In this document: positions 1 through 8,627 of the stretch, in pieces
Layout: each line of letters starts with the position of its first letter
Numbering within the stretch: position 1 is the stretch's first letter
From: Flavobacterium sufflavum
GTDB taxonomy: Bacteria; Bacteroidota; Bacteroidia; Flavobacteriales; Flavobacteriaceae
Length of the DNA: 64,000 nt
Direction: 5' to 3'
Assembly (NCBI RefSeq): GCF_004016525.1
Contig: NZ_SACJ01000004.1
Span: forward strand, 1 to 64,000
Notes under the pieces: model-generated
Seen by the model: only the letters and a program-made list of their open reading frames with translations
Told to the model about the DNA's origin: nothing
The model's database searches: none
Made by a program: the position numbers and the translations under genes

Positions 1-125
1 CTAGCGAAAGCATAAGCAAAAGTTTAGTATTTGTTTGAAATTAAGCACTTTAAATATACTAACTTTTGCTTTTTTGTACAATTATTTTTACGTATTTATT
101 ACGTGATTATATCGAACTCACGTTA

Positions 126-413
126 ATGAATATAAAAATCATAAAATATTTAGGATTTATACTTCGATATGCTTTACCGCTTGGGACAATAACTTTAATG
201 ATTGTCGATAAAACAAACCAGCCGACTTTTAAAAACATTGCTTTATTCATAATAATTTGTGTTAGTTTAATTTTCAACATCTTGATGAGTTACATAATCG
301 ATATTCACAAAATGATTAGTGATATACTCGCTATAAATTCCAAAAATTTTTCTGAAATAGACTTATATGCAGGAAGGGTAAATTCAGTTCTTACTGAATT
401 AAAAGATAAATAG
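126..413 (+). CDS. small hypothetical membrane protein
   Basis: This encodes about 95 residues with two clear hydrophobic helices (roughly residues 8-25 and 35-57), then a charged C-terminal tail of about 30 residues that probably lies in the cytoplasm. I know no family for it. An ATG at 66 is in frame, but the ATG at 126 is preferred: the 60 bases before it contain the arm of a 17-base inverted repeat (14-30 with 55-71) and a possible cassette edge. It is followed after 62 bases by another small gene on the same strand, and a short hairpin (cggttc/gaaccg) sits near 422-437. Function unknown. Confidence 0.45.
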   Translation: MNIKIIKYLGFILRYALPLGTITLMIVDKTNQPTFKNIALFIIICVSLIFNILMSYIIDIHKMISDILAINSKNFSEIDLYAGRVNSVLTELKDK

Positions 414-475
414 TTTTAGTACGGTTCCAAAGAACCGATGATTAGTAATTTAATTTTCAACCTTATACAATAAAC

Positions 476-1024
476 ATGAACACTGAAATTCCAAATAATG
501 ATTATCGAGATTGGATATTATTCTATGGTGTTGATAATAAAAACTTTGTTTTTGATATTTCCAAACATTCTGATTTTATAAATAGTTTAGACGAAATTGG
601 AAAAGCTCGTTTTAAATTAGCATTAAAAGAAATGCTATTAAACAATACTCTTACAGAACATAAAAAAGACAAACTATTTTTACTTACAAGTCTAGGTAAA
701 TTTATTTCAGAAAATGGAGGGTTTACATCTATAAATCTTCAAACCAATTCGGAATTAAATATAAACGAAAAGTTCAGTAAAAATTTAGAAATAAATAAAC
801 AAGCTACATATATAACTGTGGGTGTTTCTATAATTACAATGTTTATTTTAGGATTACAGACATTTCTCCAAACTCAGCCCTCCATAGTAAAAATAGACAC
901 AGAACCAACATTAACCAAAACATTAGAACTAGAAGTGCAAGAAACAAATACCATATTACGTCATCATTATCAGCCATTAAAGGATTCTTTAAAAAAGGAA
1001 CTCCATATACAATCCAAGAAATAA
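476..1024 (+). CDS. hypothetical protein with one membrane helix
   Basis: The 182-residue product has an N-terminal half that looks soluble and helical, one transmembrane helix at about residues 109-130, and a charged C-terminal segment with coiled-coil character. No family is recognised. It has the arrangement of a single-pass membrane-anchored accessory protein. It lies on the same strand as the preceding small membrane gene and ends about 60 bases before an attC-like palindrome. Base use is AT-rich, like the other island genes. Confidence 0.5.
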   Translation: MNTEIPNNDYRDWILFYGVDNKNFVFDISKHSDFINSLDEIGKARFKLALKEMLLNNTLTEHKKDKLFLLTSLGKFISENGGFTSINLQTNSELNINEKFSKNLEINKQATYITVGVSIITMFILGLQTFLQTQPSIVKIDTEPTLTKTLELEVQETNTILRHHYQPLKDSLKKELHIQSKK

Positions 1025-1083
1025 GATTCATCATTATTCTGTGTGTTTTAGCACCGATTCTGAATCCGAAATGGAAAGAAAAC

Positions 1084-1220
1084 CGATATAACAACACTCG
1101 TTTCTATCTATTGTGGACTTTAGTGGAATTTTCGTTGTTTAAACAGTGTTTTCGTTTAGCCGAAAATATACTTTTTCACAAGTCCACAACATATAGAAGC
1201 GAGGGGAACGTTGTGCGTAA
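1084..1220 (+). repeat. attC-like palindromic repeat (island 1, first copy)
   Basis: The arms at 1098-1120 and 1180-1202 are inverted copies matching at 20 of 23 positions. They surround a central segment of about 60 bases. The left edge reads CCGATATAACAACAC and the right edge AACGTTGTGCGTAAT. This is the same plan as the copy at 35809-35946: left ...AAC, long imperfect arms, right AACGTT.... The layout resembles an integron attC site (R'' AAC, folded stem, R' GTT). The left edge CGATATAA also occurs inverted as TTATATCG at 107-114, a possible 5' end of the same cassette, though 8 AT-rich bases could match by chance. Confidence 0.55.
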
Positions 1221-1259
1221 TTATTTGAAAATTGAATTAAATTACAAACCTAAAATATT

Positions 1260-2063
1260 ATGAAGCCCGAAAATTACCCTGAAATAATTTACAAATATCG
1301 TTGTTGGTCAAATCAATATCACCAAAATATCCTTCACAAAAACCAAGTTTATTTATCAGCACCTAAACATTTTAATGATCCATTTGATTTTAGGATTTCA
1401 AAAAATTATTTATTATTAGATTCTCAAGAAAAAATTAAAAAATTTGTTGATGACGGATTAAAGGAACATAAAGAATGGCTTATCCATAACGGTAAAAATA
1501 TTGACTATGAAAGAGCCCTGCTCATGGAAAGATTACAAAATTTAGAACAATATCAAACAGAATATGAAGTTTTAGAAAACGAAGAAACAGATAAGTCTCA
1601 AGGTGTTTTATCTTTATCAGCAAAATGGGATTCAATTTTAATGTGGTCACATTATGGAGATTTTCACAAAGGCTTTAATATAGGTTTTAGTGAAGATAAA
1701 ATGAGAAAATCTGGACTGTTTGGGAAAGGTGGCCAAGTTATATATTCAGAAAGTTTTCCTGTTATCGACCCTTTTACTGAATTTTCAATGGAAACATCAT
1801 TTTTGCAAACGCACTACAAAGCAAAAGAATGGGAATATGAAGCGGAATATAGATTAGGAAAACTTTATTATCCAGTAATTCCAAGTGAAGAAGATAGAAC
1901 TATAACTGTTCCTGAAGAATGTATTGTTGAAATAAATCTTGGAATAAGCATTTCAGAAAAAGATAGAAATGAAATTTTAGAAATAACTAGACAACGGAAT
2001 ATAAAAACATATCAATTAAAAAAAGTTCCGTTTAAATTTGAACTAACAAGAACACAATTATAA
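1260..2063 (+). CDS. DUF2971 family protein
   Basis: This 267-residue protein matches the DUF2971 pattern. It has an N-terminal YKYR segment, then a stretch like LSAPKHFNDPFDF near residues 32-44, a central SLSAKWDSILMWSHYG segment near residue 118, and a C-terminal part ending in a predicted strand-rich region. The biochemical role of the family is unknown; members are often found in phage, defence or island contexts. It is a lone plus-strand gene, starting 40 bases after an attC-like repeat and ending just before a GC-rich hairpin, so it looks like the cargo of a cassette. Confidence 0.75.
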   Translation: MKPENYPEIIYKYRCWSNQYHQNILHKNQVYLSAPKHFNDPFDFRISKNYLLLDSQEKIKKFVDDGLKEHKEWLIHNGKNIDYERALLMERLQNLEQYQTEYEVLENEETDKSQGVLSLSAKWDSILMWSHYGDFHKGFNIGFSEDKMRKSGLFGKGGQVIYSESFPVIDPFTEFSMETSFLQTHYKAKEWEYEAEYRLGKLYYPVIPSEEDRTITVPEECIVEINLGISISEKDRNEILEITRQRNIKTYQLKKVPFKFELTRTQL

Positions 2064-2086
2064 CTCCTTCTGGTACCCCCCCACGC

Positions 2087-2112
2087 TGCCGCACGAATCC
2101 TTTCGTGCGGCA
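2087..2112 (+). terminator. GC-rich hairpin after the DUF2971 gene
   Basis: A 10-bp stem (TGCCGCACGA with TCGTGCGGCA) with a six-base loop lies 24 bases after the stop codon. No T-run follows directly, so it may be part of a repeat rather than a simple terminator. The string CCCACGCTGCCGC just before it recurs at 3209-3221, after the next pair of genes. Confidence 0.45.
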
Positions 2113-2136
2113 TCTTGAAAATATTTGTTTTTATAA

Positions 2137-2868
2137 ATGCTGTTAATCATGAATTATTCTAATTGGGCTTTTTTGGTAATTGTTAATTGGTTATTATTTT
2201 TTATCTTAAAATTTAATGATGATTTACATCGTAAAAGAATTATTAATAGTATTTCAATTCAACAATTAAAATTATACATAGTTATTGCTTCAATTTTCTT
2301 GATTGAGTACTATTTTACAAATAATGGTTATTATACTATTTATAGTCCAGCTGTTAGGTCATTTATAACTAGTCTATATGTTTTTCTTATATCCAAAAAC
2401 TATTTTAATAGTTTATTTATGAACAAAGTAGATTTACAAAAACTATTAATTATAGCACTTATTTCATCAGTTTTTGCATTTCTGATTTTAAATTTACAAG
2501 AATATTTATTTGATTTGGTCAATCGTAAATTTCCGATAGAAAATGGCGTCTATTTATCAGATTACAAGATATTGATTGGATTTATTTTTTATGCAACTCT
2601 CCCCGCCATTTTCGAGGAAATATTTTTTAGAGGATTAATTTTTGATAAATTAAAACTTATTTATTCAATAAAAAATTCAATAATAATAAGTAGTATTTTA
2701 TTTTATTTAACTCATTTGGTTTTTGGTTCTTTTCTATCGTTCATATATATATTACCACTTGGAATTTTCTACGGTTATTTAAGAAATAGATATAATAATT
2801 TATTTTATCCTATTGTCTCCCATTTTTTCTATAACTTCGTTATATTCGTATATCCCATAATTAAATAA
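2137..2868 (+). CDS. CPBP family intramembrane metalloprotease
   Basis: The 243-residue protein has about seven hydrophobic helices. It carries the Abi/CPBP signature: the EEIFFRG motif near residue 162, a histidine motif (THLVFG) near residue 190, and HFFYN near residue 229. These residues form the putative membrane-embedded metal site of the CaaX-protease-like family. In bacteria such proteins serve in bacteriocin immunity or prenyl-protein-like processing, but the substrate here is unknown. A second ATG lies four codons downstream. The next small membrane gene starts eight bases after the stop, so the two are probably co-transcribed. Confidence 0.8.
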   Translation: MLLIMNYSNWAFLVIVNWLLFFILKFNDDLHRKRIINSISIQQLKLYIVIASIFLIEYYFTNNGYYTIYSPAVRSFITSLYVFLISKNYFNSLFMNKVDLQKLLIIALISSVFAFLILNLQEYLFDLVNRKFPIENGVYLSDYKILIGFIFYATLPAIFEEIFFRGLIFDKLKLIYSIKNSIIISSILFYLTHLVFGSFLSFIYILPLGIFYGYLRNRYNNLFYPIVSHFFYNFVIFVYPIIK

Positions 2869-2876
2869 TTTAAACG

Positions 2877-3206
2877 ATGACTACACCTGACTTAACTCAA
2901 AGATTTTTGCCCTATTTTATTTGGTTTTTAATTGTTATTTTGACAAATTATTTTTTTTCAATTTTTTCAAAAAAAACTAAAAGTACAGGTAAAATATTAA
3001 TTGCAGTATTTTTACCTGTTTGGTTAATAATTACCGTTGTGACAGTTATTTTTGATATTATTTATTTGGCTTCATATTCTGTTACACCTCTACTTTTCAG
3101 TCTAAAACTTATTGAAAATATTCCTCAAGTATTTATTTTCGGTGGAATAGCATTCTTTCTTAAATATAGAAAATTCAAAAAGGAACCAAGTGTTAAAGGA
3201 AGTTAA
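2877..3206 (+). CDS. small hypothetical membrane protein
   Basis: This 109-residue protein has three predicted transmembrane helices (about residues 10-28, 40-62 and 70-100) and a lysine-rich C-terminal tail. No family is recognised. It begins eight bases after the CPBP protease gene, and the close spacing suggests that the two are translated from one message, perhaps as a partner or immunity-type pair. It ends at the edge of a GC-rich repeat. Function not assignable from sequence. Confidence 0.5.
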   Translation: MTTPDLTQRFLPYFIWFLIVILTNYFFSIFSKKTKSTGKILIAVFLPVWLIITVVTVIFDIIYLASYSVTPLLFSLKLIENIPQVFIFGGIAFFLKYRKFKKEPSVKGS

Positions 3207-3208
3207 AT

Positions 3209-3291
3209 CCCACGCTGCCGCCCCCTGCTCGCGCGAGCGTCACGCTCGTGCCACAACCCAAACTGCTTGTAGAGCGAGAACGTTAGCGGTA
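3209..3291 (+). repeat. GC-rich repeat ending in GTTAGCGGTA
   Basis: The segment holds CCCACGCTGCCGC, a self-complementary GAGCGTCACGCTC hairpin (about 3235-3247) and a right edge AACGTTAGCGGTAAG. The 17 bases at 3233-3249 recur in inverted orientation at 4064-4080. The right edge GTTAGCGGTA (3282-3291) is the exact reverse complement of TACCGCTAAC at 3887-3896, on the far side of the SnoaL-like gene. It resembles the right half of an attC-like site. Confidence 0.55.
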
Positions 3292-3334
3292 AGCGTATGA
3301 ATAATAGTGAATATGACAAAAGCAAAGACAAAAA

Positions 3335-3838
3335 ATGAAAAATGCAACTTTTTTAATCTCAGTAATTGGAGCATTCTTGGCGGGTGTTGCAGTTAAAACT
3401 TTAATGCAAAAGCAAAATATTGAAGCTATGTCAGAGATCAATAAAGGGTCTAGAAAACTTGATGAGCAGCTAATTCGAAAAACAGAGGCATCCTATGACT
3501 CCGCATGGCGCCAAGGAAATATAGAAAGTTTAATGGCTTGCTTTACGGATGATCCGACACTTATTAGTCCTCGTGGGGATGAGGCTTTCGGTACGGGGCA
3601 AATTCGAAATTTATTTACTGAGTTTTTAGGGAAAGAAGGCAAAAGCACAAAGCATACTGGTCGAATTATTCGAATAACTTTTGTAACCAATGATGTAGCC
3701 ATTGTTGATGGGGAAGCATTTATAGAAGGGGCTGAAAATTTATCTGCCGCAGTCACACACCACAAGTTTATTGATGTTCTCGTTCGAAAAGGTGATACTT
3801 GGCTTATTTCTCAAATTCGTGCCTTTGCTATTAATTAG
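3335..3838 (+). CDS. SnoaL/DUF4440-like (NTF2-fold) protein
   Basis: The 167-residue product starts with a hydrophobic N-terminal helix (about residues 4-22; signal or anchor). An NTF2-like domain of the SgcJ/EcaC and DUF4440 type follows: an alpha segment with YDSAWRQGNIESLMACF, then DDPTLISPRG, a GRIIRITFVTNDVAIVDGEA strand pair, and a final RKGDTWLISQIRAF strand. These domains bind small hydrophobic ligands or act as isomerase-like folds; the ligand here is unknown. It is alone between exactly matched inverted ends (3282-3291 and 3887-3896), which makes it the best-defined cassette of the first island. Confidence 0.7.
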   Translation: MKNATFLISVIGAFLAGVAVKTLMQKQNIEAMSEINKGSRKLDEQLIRKTEASYDSAWRQGNIESLMACFTDDPTLISPRGDEAFGTGQIRNLFTEFLGKEGKSTKHTGRIIRITFVTNDVAIVDGEAFIEGAENLSAAVTHHKFIDVLVRKGDTWLISQIRAFAIN

Positions 3839-3886
3839 ACTAGAGAGTCTTTTGCTATTAAATAATTTCAATTACGAAAGTAGGCC

Positions 3887-4080
3887 TACCGCTAACACCC
3901 GACAGCGCGGAAATGTTTTCCGTGCCCACAAAGAGGAGCAACTTTGTCGAGTTACTTGATGAGATTGCTTCGCCAATTCGCTATCGCTCGGGTCTTCCTT
4001 CGTCAGGATGACAAGTTTGCGGTAAAAGTGCCCCCGATCGTTCGGATATATCAACTCATAGGTACGAGCGTGACGCTCGC
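3887..4080. repeat. cassette edge plus dispersed structured repeat (copy 1)
   Basis: It begins TACCGCTAAC, the inverted partner of 3282-3291. A hairpin at 3905-3925 follows (9-bp stem GCGCGGAAA/TTTCCGTGC). A segment of about 100 bases is then shared with 36663-36778, including GAGATTGCTTCGCC, AATTCGCTATCGCTCG, GTCTTCCT and CGTCAGGATGACAAG. The end (4064-4080) is the inverted copy of 3233-3249. The two hairpins differ by compensating base pairs (AA/TT against TT/AA), so the fold appears conserved. No right-hand GTT edge is seen, so this is the boundary of the island. Confidence 0.65.
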
Positions 4081-4103
4081 ACCAGCAAACGGCTCAATTA
4101 AAT

Positions 4104-4135
4104 AAAAAATGCTTCCCGATTGAGAAGCATTTTTT
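4104..4135. terminator. bidirectional terminator
   Basis: A 12-bp stem, AAAAAATGCTTC with GAAGCATTTTTT, and an eight-base loop separate the first island from the minus-strand LytTR regulator gene that ends at 4146. A- and T-runs on both sides fit an intrinsic terminator that works in both directions. Confidence 0.75.
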
Positions 4136-4145
4136 ATTCATTTTT

Positions 4146-4871
4146 TTATTCCAAAGAATTCTGAGACAAATAATTCATAAACTGTGGCTTGTACTGTTCA
4201 GAAACGGTGATGCGTTGTTTGTTAATCACAATTTGACTTCGTTCCACCACCTCAACATTTTTAAGCGAAACAATAAACGAACGATGAACTCTCATGAATT
4301 TCTCGGCAGATAATTCTTCTTCCATCGTTTTTAAACTCATCAAAGTGAGAATGGGCTGCGGCTCATTTTTAAGCCAAATTTTGATATAATCTTTGAGTCC
4401 TTCAAAGTATAAAACCGAATCCAACTCTATTTTGAGTTGCTTGTGTCCTGATTTCACAAATATAAATTCCATTTGGTCGGTCTTTTCTTTTTTCGCTTTT
4501 TTAGTCATCGAAAACCAATCTCTGGCTTTATTGACTGCGGTAAAAAACTCGGTATAATCAAATGGTTTTAGCAAATAATCAATGGCTTCGGCCTTCAAAC
4601 CTTCCAAGGCATACTGATCAAAAGCAGTGGTGAAAATAACCCGGGTATATTTAGGAAGTAATTTTGCCAATTCCAAACCTGTTAAATCAGGCATCTGAAT
4701 GTCTAAAAAAATCAAATCAACACGCTCTTCAGTTAAAAAGTCCAAAGCCTCAATGGCGCTATTGCATTTTTTTAATAGTTGTAAAAATGGCGTCTTTTCC
4801 ACATAGCTTTCGACTAAATTCAAAGCCATCGGTTCGTCATCTACTATTAAACAGGTTATTTTATCTGACAT
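4146..4871 (-). CDS. LytTR family response regulator
   Basis: The 241-residue protein has an N-terminal receiver domain (acidic pair D11/D12, phospho-acceptor D57 in FLDIQMP, conserved K102 in LLKPF). A C-terminal LytTR DNA-binding domain follows at about residues 135-235, with FIFVKSGHK, YFEGLKDY and MRVHRSFIV segments. It is the output half of a two-component pair: the LytS-type kinase gene lies 28 bases upstream on the same strand, with the outer-membrane barrel receptor gene before that. The operon order receptor-kinase-regulator suggests control of surface or nutrient functions. A strong terminator follows it. Confidence 0.9.
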   Translation of the reverse strand: MSDKITCLIVDDEPMALNLVESYVEKTPFLQLLKKCNSAIEALDFLTEERVDLIFLDIQMPDLTGLELAKLLPKYTRVIFTTAFDQYALEGLKAEAIDYLLKPFDYTEFFTAVNKARDWFSMTKKAKKEKTDQMEFIFVKSGHKQLKIELDSVLYFEGLKDYIKIWLKNEPQPILTLMSLKTMEEELSAEKFMRVHRSFIVSLKNVEVVERSQIVINKQRITVSEQYKPQFMNYLSQNSLE

Positions 4872-4899
4872 TGATTTCTATTTTAATTCAATACAAAAG

Positions 4900-5937
4900 T
4901 TAAATTTCTAAGGCAAGGTTAACTGTGAAAAAACCATCATTTACAGCGGTGGAAAACTGATGTTTTCCGGGATACAACAATTGTAATCTTTTCTCCATAT
5001 TTTGTAAACCAATACCGGAACCACTTTTGTCACTATCGGTTTTAGGGAAATTATGGTTTTTTATGCTAAATGAAATTCGGTTTCCATCGACGCTCATCTT
5101 AAAAACAATTTCGGTTTCCTGACTGGCCGAAACCCCGTGTTTAAAAGCATTTTCTATCAACGAAATAAACAACAAAGGAGCAACCTGAAGGTCGGTTTTT
5201 AAAACCGGAAAATCATATTCTATTTTAGTATTTTCCGTAAATCGCAACTTCATTAACTCAATATAATTGGTAATAAATTGAATTTCATTGCTCAGACTTA
5301 CCTTGTCATTATTGGTTTGATACAATAAATAACGCATCAGTTTGCTTAGACTATGAATGGTTTGTTTGGCCTGCTCCGGCGAAACATCCACAAGAGAATA
5401 AATATTATTTAAGGAGTTAAAAAAGAAATGCGGTTGCAACTGGTATTTTAAATGCTGCAATTCTGATTCCAATTTAATAGTCATCGCTTCTTTGCGTTCT
5501 CCCTCGGTTTTTATCCAACGTTCCGTGGTTTTTAACGCAACTGAAAAAACCAACGGAACAGTGAAAAAAAGAATATCAATGTAAATAAATAAATTTCTGG
5601 ATGGCTTAAACTGCCCTTGTTTGTCTTTATGAATAAAGATATGCTGAAAGAAATACTCTTTTATCTGGTTGTTAATCAGAATAAAAAAGGCAATCAAAAT
5701 AGCATTGGAAACCAGAAATAAAATTGTCTTTTTTGTAAAAAGAAACCGCTCAATAAATACAAAATAATTGGTGTAAAAAATAAGTACATAAAAAGACAAT
5801 GGAATCCAGGAGAAAACAATAACAGCCTGAATAGCCTGATTTTGCCCTGATGACAGTAAATAAGGAAAGCTAAATAAAACCGTCCAAACCATCAAATGGT
5901 AAAATACTATCGCTAACTTATTTTTTAAAAAATCCAT
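4900..5937 (-). CDS. LytS/YehU-type sensor histidine kinase
   Basis: The 345-residue protein has four hydrophobic N-terminal helices (about residues 10-30, 37-60, 70-90 and 115-135). It then has a His_kinase (PF06580) segment with the phospho-acceptor H170 in LQPHFFFNSLNNI, and a GHKL ATPase domain with the N box LIENAFKHG and a GSGIGLQNMEKRL glycine box. It probably phosphorylates the adjacent LytTR regulator, which starts 28 bases downstream. No separate sensor domain is visible, so sensing is likely through the membrane segment. It lies 29 bases after the receptor gene. Confidence 0.9.
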   Translation of the reverse strand: MDFLKNKLAIVFYHLMVWTVLFSFPYLLSSGQNQAIQAVIVFSWIPLSFYVLIFYTNYFVFIERFLFTKKTILFLVSNAILIAFFILINNQIKEYFFQHIFIHKDKQGQFKPSRNLFIYIDILFFTVPLVFSVALKTTERWIKTEGERKEAMTIKLESELQHLKYQLQPHFFFNSLNNIYSLVDVSPEQAKQTIHSLSKLMRYLLYQTNNDKVSLSNEIQFITNYIELMKLRFTENTKIEYDFPVLKTDLQVAPLLFISLIENAFKHGVSASQETEIVFKMSVDGNRISFSIKNHNFPKTDSDKSGSGIGLQNMEKRLQLLYPGKHQFSTAVNDGFFTVNLALEI

Positions 5938-5966
5938 TTTCTCTATTTTATACTACCAGACCATTA

Positions 5967-8627
5967 TTATTGAGCACCTTGCATCGCTCCCTGCATTCCT
6001 TCTGATTCTCCTTTCATATTCTTTCTCTTCATTATTGAAGCATCCATTTGTCCAAATTTATAACTAAAATTCAATTTAAACATTGGGGCGTCATTAATCC
6101 TGTAGCTATTTTGTATAAAAAAGTCACTTTCTGAATATTGACTGTAACTTCTGGTTCTGAATATATCATTAACACTTAAAGTTAGCGTTGCAGCATTATT
6201 TTTTAAGAAGCTTTTTTGTAGTGCCAAATCCACGCCATAATTCGATTTAACATACCCTTGGGACGAACTTTGTGAACCACTCATTTGTGGACCGCCCATA
6301 CCTCCTCCGCCTTGATTCACCGGTAAGTTGGTTTTAGACTGATAGGTACCTGACAGCTGTATTTTGTAATTTTTAGGCAATTTAAAATTATTGTTCATTT
6401 TTAAAAACCAGCTGGTAATGGCGTCTTGTGAAGTTCCGGTTATATTATCAGTATCAATTTTTGAATTATAAATATTCAAATTAGTATTTGAATCCCACCA
6501 GGCATTAAATGTATTTTGAGCGGTAAATTCGGCTCCAATACTTCTGCTTGAATTAGCGTTAACATAGGTACTCAATGGTCTTTTAACTCCATCGGCTGTA
6601 ATTGTATCCATGTATTTGGTTATTAAATCTTTCGACCCTTTGTAATAAACCGAAACCAATAATGAATTATTTCCTTTGAATTTCTTAGAATAAGACGTTT
6701 CCAATGAATTAATGAATTCCGGTTTTAAGCCTGCATTTCCTCTACTCCAGTTTAACGGATCAGTTGAATCAATAAACGGAATTACCTGCATAAAGAAAGG
6801 TCGGTTTACTCTTCTCGAAAAATTAAATTGAACATCCTCATTATCATTCAATTTCTGACTTAAAAATACCGATGGAAACAAACTGATTGGATAGTTATTG
6901 GTAAAGGTTTGTTTGGTATCTGTAAGTTCTCCTTTGTAATTGGAACTTTCAGCTCTTAAACCCACTTTATATCCAAAGTTGTTGATTGTATTAGAAAAAG
7001 TGGCATAAGCCGCATAAACGTTATCCGTATTTTTATAATTACTACTGGACGACGGCACAATATCATAGCTATTAGTTGAATTATTATAAATATAATTTCC
7101 CTGACTATTGCTCATATTCTTTATTTGAACCCTTAATCCCGCTTCAATTTTTCCTTTTTCTCCAATAGGATTTACATAATCGGTTTGTATCGTTTGGAAC
7201 TTATTTGTTCCGTTACCTACTAAGTTTTGAAGAATAGTCCCTTTTTGAACACCTCCATTGGTATCAAAAATATTGGTAGTATACAAGGTATTTGTTTCAT
7301 TTACTCCCGAAAATAGATTAAAATCTCCGGTAAGCTCTTCCCCGTCCTTTTGAAATAAATATTTAAATCCGCCGGTTAGGCCATTGGCATTAAAAATTCT
7401 ATTATTGTTTGTCGTTCTTTCACTATAACTCACATGAGCACCGCCATCATAAAGACTATCCGTTTTTAGAAAATCATTCGGACTCATGTCTCCGTGTACT
7501 TTGATAGCCCCTAATGACAAAGTCAATCGGTTACTTAAAAAGTAGTCAATCCCAAACTTACCAAATAGAAAACCTCCGTTATTTTTACTATTGCTGTTTT
7601 GATCCACCAATAAATTAGGTGAGCTTACTAAATTCCTGATCTCGGTGTTTCCTGTATTAACATTTTTCGATTGATTGCCAAATGTGCTAACAGAGACATT
7701 AAACTTATCTTCTCTCAAATTGAAGCTTGCTCCCCCGTTTAATCCGCCTCTTTTATCAACACCGGCATTTAAATTACCGTTGTAACCGTTCTTTTTGTTT
7801 TTCTTTAAAACCAAATTTAATATCCCTGCATTTCCTCCCGAAGCATCATACTTAGCCGAAGGATTGGTTATAATCTCTACACTTTCAATGGCATCCGAAG
7901 GAATTTGATCTAAAGTTAATGTCGTTGGGCGACCATCAATATAAATTTGAGGCGTGGCATTTCTTAAGGTTACATTACCATCGATATCAACATTAACCGA
8001 AGGAACATTTTTCATTAAATCTGCCGCTGTCCCACCAACACTGACTAAATTTTTCTCTACATTAAAAACTTTCTTGTCAATATCCATAGTAAGTCCTTTT
8101 TTAGTCCCTGTAACAACTACTGATTTTAATTCCTCTATTCGGGCAACCAATGCAATATTCCCTAAATCCTTATCCAAATCAGCAGATTTTAAATTAGGCA
8201 TTCCTCCCTTTGCTAAAGAAGGAGAAGGCATGGCTGCATTTTGTCCTCCCGTTCCACTTCCGCTATTGGGTGGTAAATCAATAAAACTGAATTTATTGTC
8301 AAAATCCTCAAATCCGACAGCAGTAATTTTTAAAGTATATTTATTAAATATTGATAAAGATTCGAATCTAAAATCACCATTTGATTTAGTGGTATTGACA
8401 AAAACTAAAACTTCTTTGACTTTTTTGGTTTGCGGATCCATTTTAGATTGCATCAATGTAACCGTGACACCACTTAAGGCTTTCCCATCGGTATCAACTA
8501 TTTTACCGTATGCTATTCCCGTTGGTGCGGATGGCATTTTCCCTGTTGGACTTTGAATTGGACCTTGTGCTACTATCTTAATTGAAAAACCCAGGAATAA
8601 CAATAAGAAGCCGAAATACTTTTTCAT
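5967..8627 (-). CDS. outer-membrane beta-barrel TonB-receptor-like protein
   Basis: The product is about 886 residues when read from the ATG at 8627 (MKKYFGFLLLFLGFS..., a signal peptide); an in-frame start 13 codons earlier has no signal-like sequence. After the signal comes a carboxypeptidase-regulatory-like domain (AYGKIVDTDGKALSGV...). A plug domain follows with a NVPSVNVDIDGNVTLRNATP segment, and then a long barrel of the OMP_b-brl_3 type. Its C-terminus is rich in Met, Gly and Gln. Family members are outer-membrane transporters or receptors of unknown ligand. It heads an apparent operon with the kinase and regulator genes. Confidence 0.85.
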   Translation of the reverse strand: MKKYFGFLLLFLGFSIKIVAQGPIQSPTGKMPSAPTGIAYGKIVDTDGKALSGVTVTLMQSKMDPQTKKVKEVLVFVNTTKSNGDFRFESLSIFNKYTLKITAVGFEDFDNKFSFIDLPPNSGSGTGGQNAAMPSPSLAKGGMPNLKSADLDKDLGNIALVARIEELKSVVVTGTKKGLTMDIDKKVFNVEKNLVSVGGTAADLMKNVPSVNVDIDGNVTLRNATPQIYIDGRPTTLTLDQIPSDAIESVEIITNPSAKYDASGGNAGILNLVLKKNKKNGYNGNLNAGVDKRGGLNGGASFNLREDKFNVSVSTFGNQSKNVNTGNTEIRNLVSSPNLLVDQNSNSKNNGGFLFGKFGIDYFLSNRLTLSLGAIKVHGDMSPNDFLKTDSLYDGGAHVSYSERTTNNNRIFNANGLTGGFKYLFQKDGEELTGDFNLFSGVNETNTLYTTNIFDTNGGVQKGTILQNLVGNGTNKFQTIQTDYVNPIGEKGKIEAGLRVQIKNMSNSQGNYIYNNSTNSYDIVPSSSSNYKNTDNVYAAYATFSNTINNFGYKVGLRAESSNYKGELTDTKQTFTNNYPISLFPSVFLSQKLNDNEDVQFNFSRRVNRPFFMQVIPFIDSTDPLNWSRGNAGLKPEFINSLETSYSKKFKGNNSLLVSVYYKGSKDLITKYMDTITADGVKRPLSTYVNANSSRSIGAEFTAQNTFNAWWDSNTNLNIYNSKIDTDNITGTSQDAITSWFLKMNNNFKLPKNYKIQLSGTYQSKTNLPVNQGGGGMGGPQMSGSQSSSQGYVKSNYGVDLALQKSFLKNNAATLTLSVNDIFRTRSYSQYSESDFFIQNSYRINDAPMFKLNFSYKFGQMDASIMKRKNMKGESEGMQGAMQGAQ

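Noticed and set aside
843..1097. Minus-strand open frame opposite the end of the 476-1024 gene
   Set aside because: It overlaps the plus-strand gene and the attC-like repeat, and its hydrophobic stretch mirrors the antisense of a charged region.
2087..2112. GC-rich hairpin considered as a full attC-like site
   Set aside because: No GTT/AAC edges lie next to it; it is treated as a terminator-like hairpin within a repeat fragment.
3872..4054. Open frames on both strands across the dispersed repeat
   Set aside because: The repeat copy at 36663 does not keep the frames, while the hairpin does covary; structure rather than coding is conserved.
7954..8556. 200-codon plus-strand frame inside the barrel receptor gene
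   Set aside because: Antisense shadow; the receptor's plug and regulatory-like domain are unmistakable on the minus strand.
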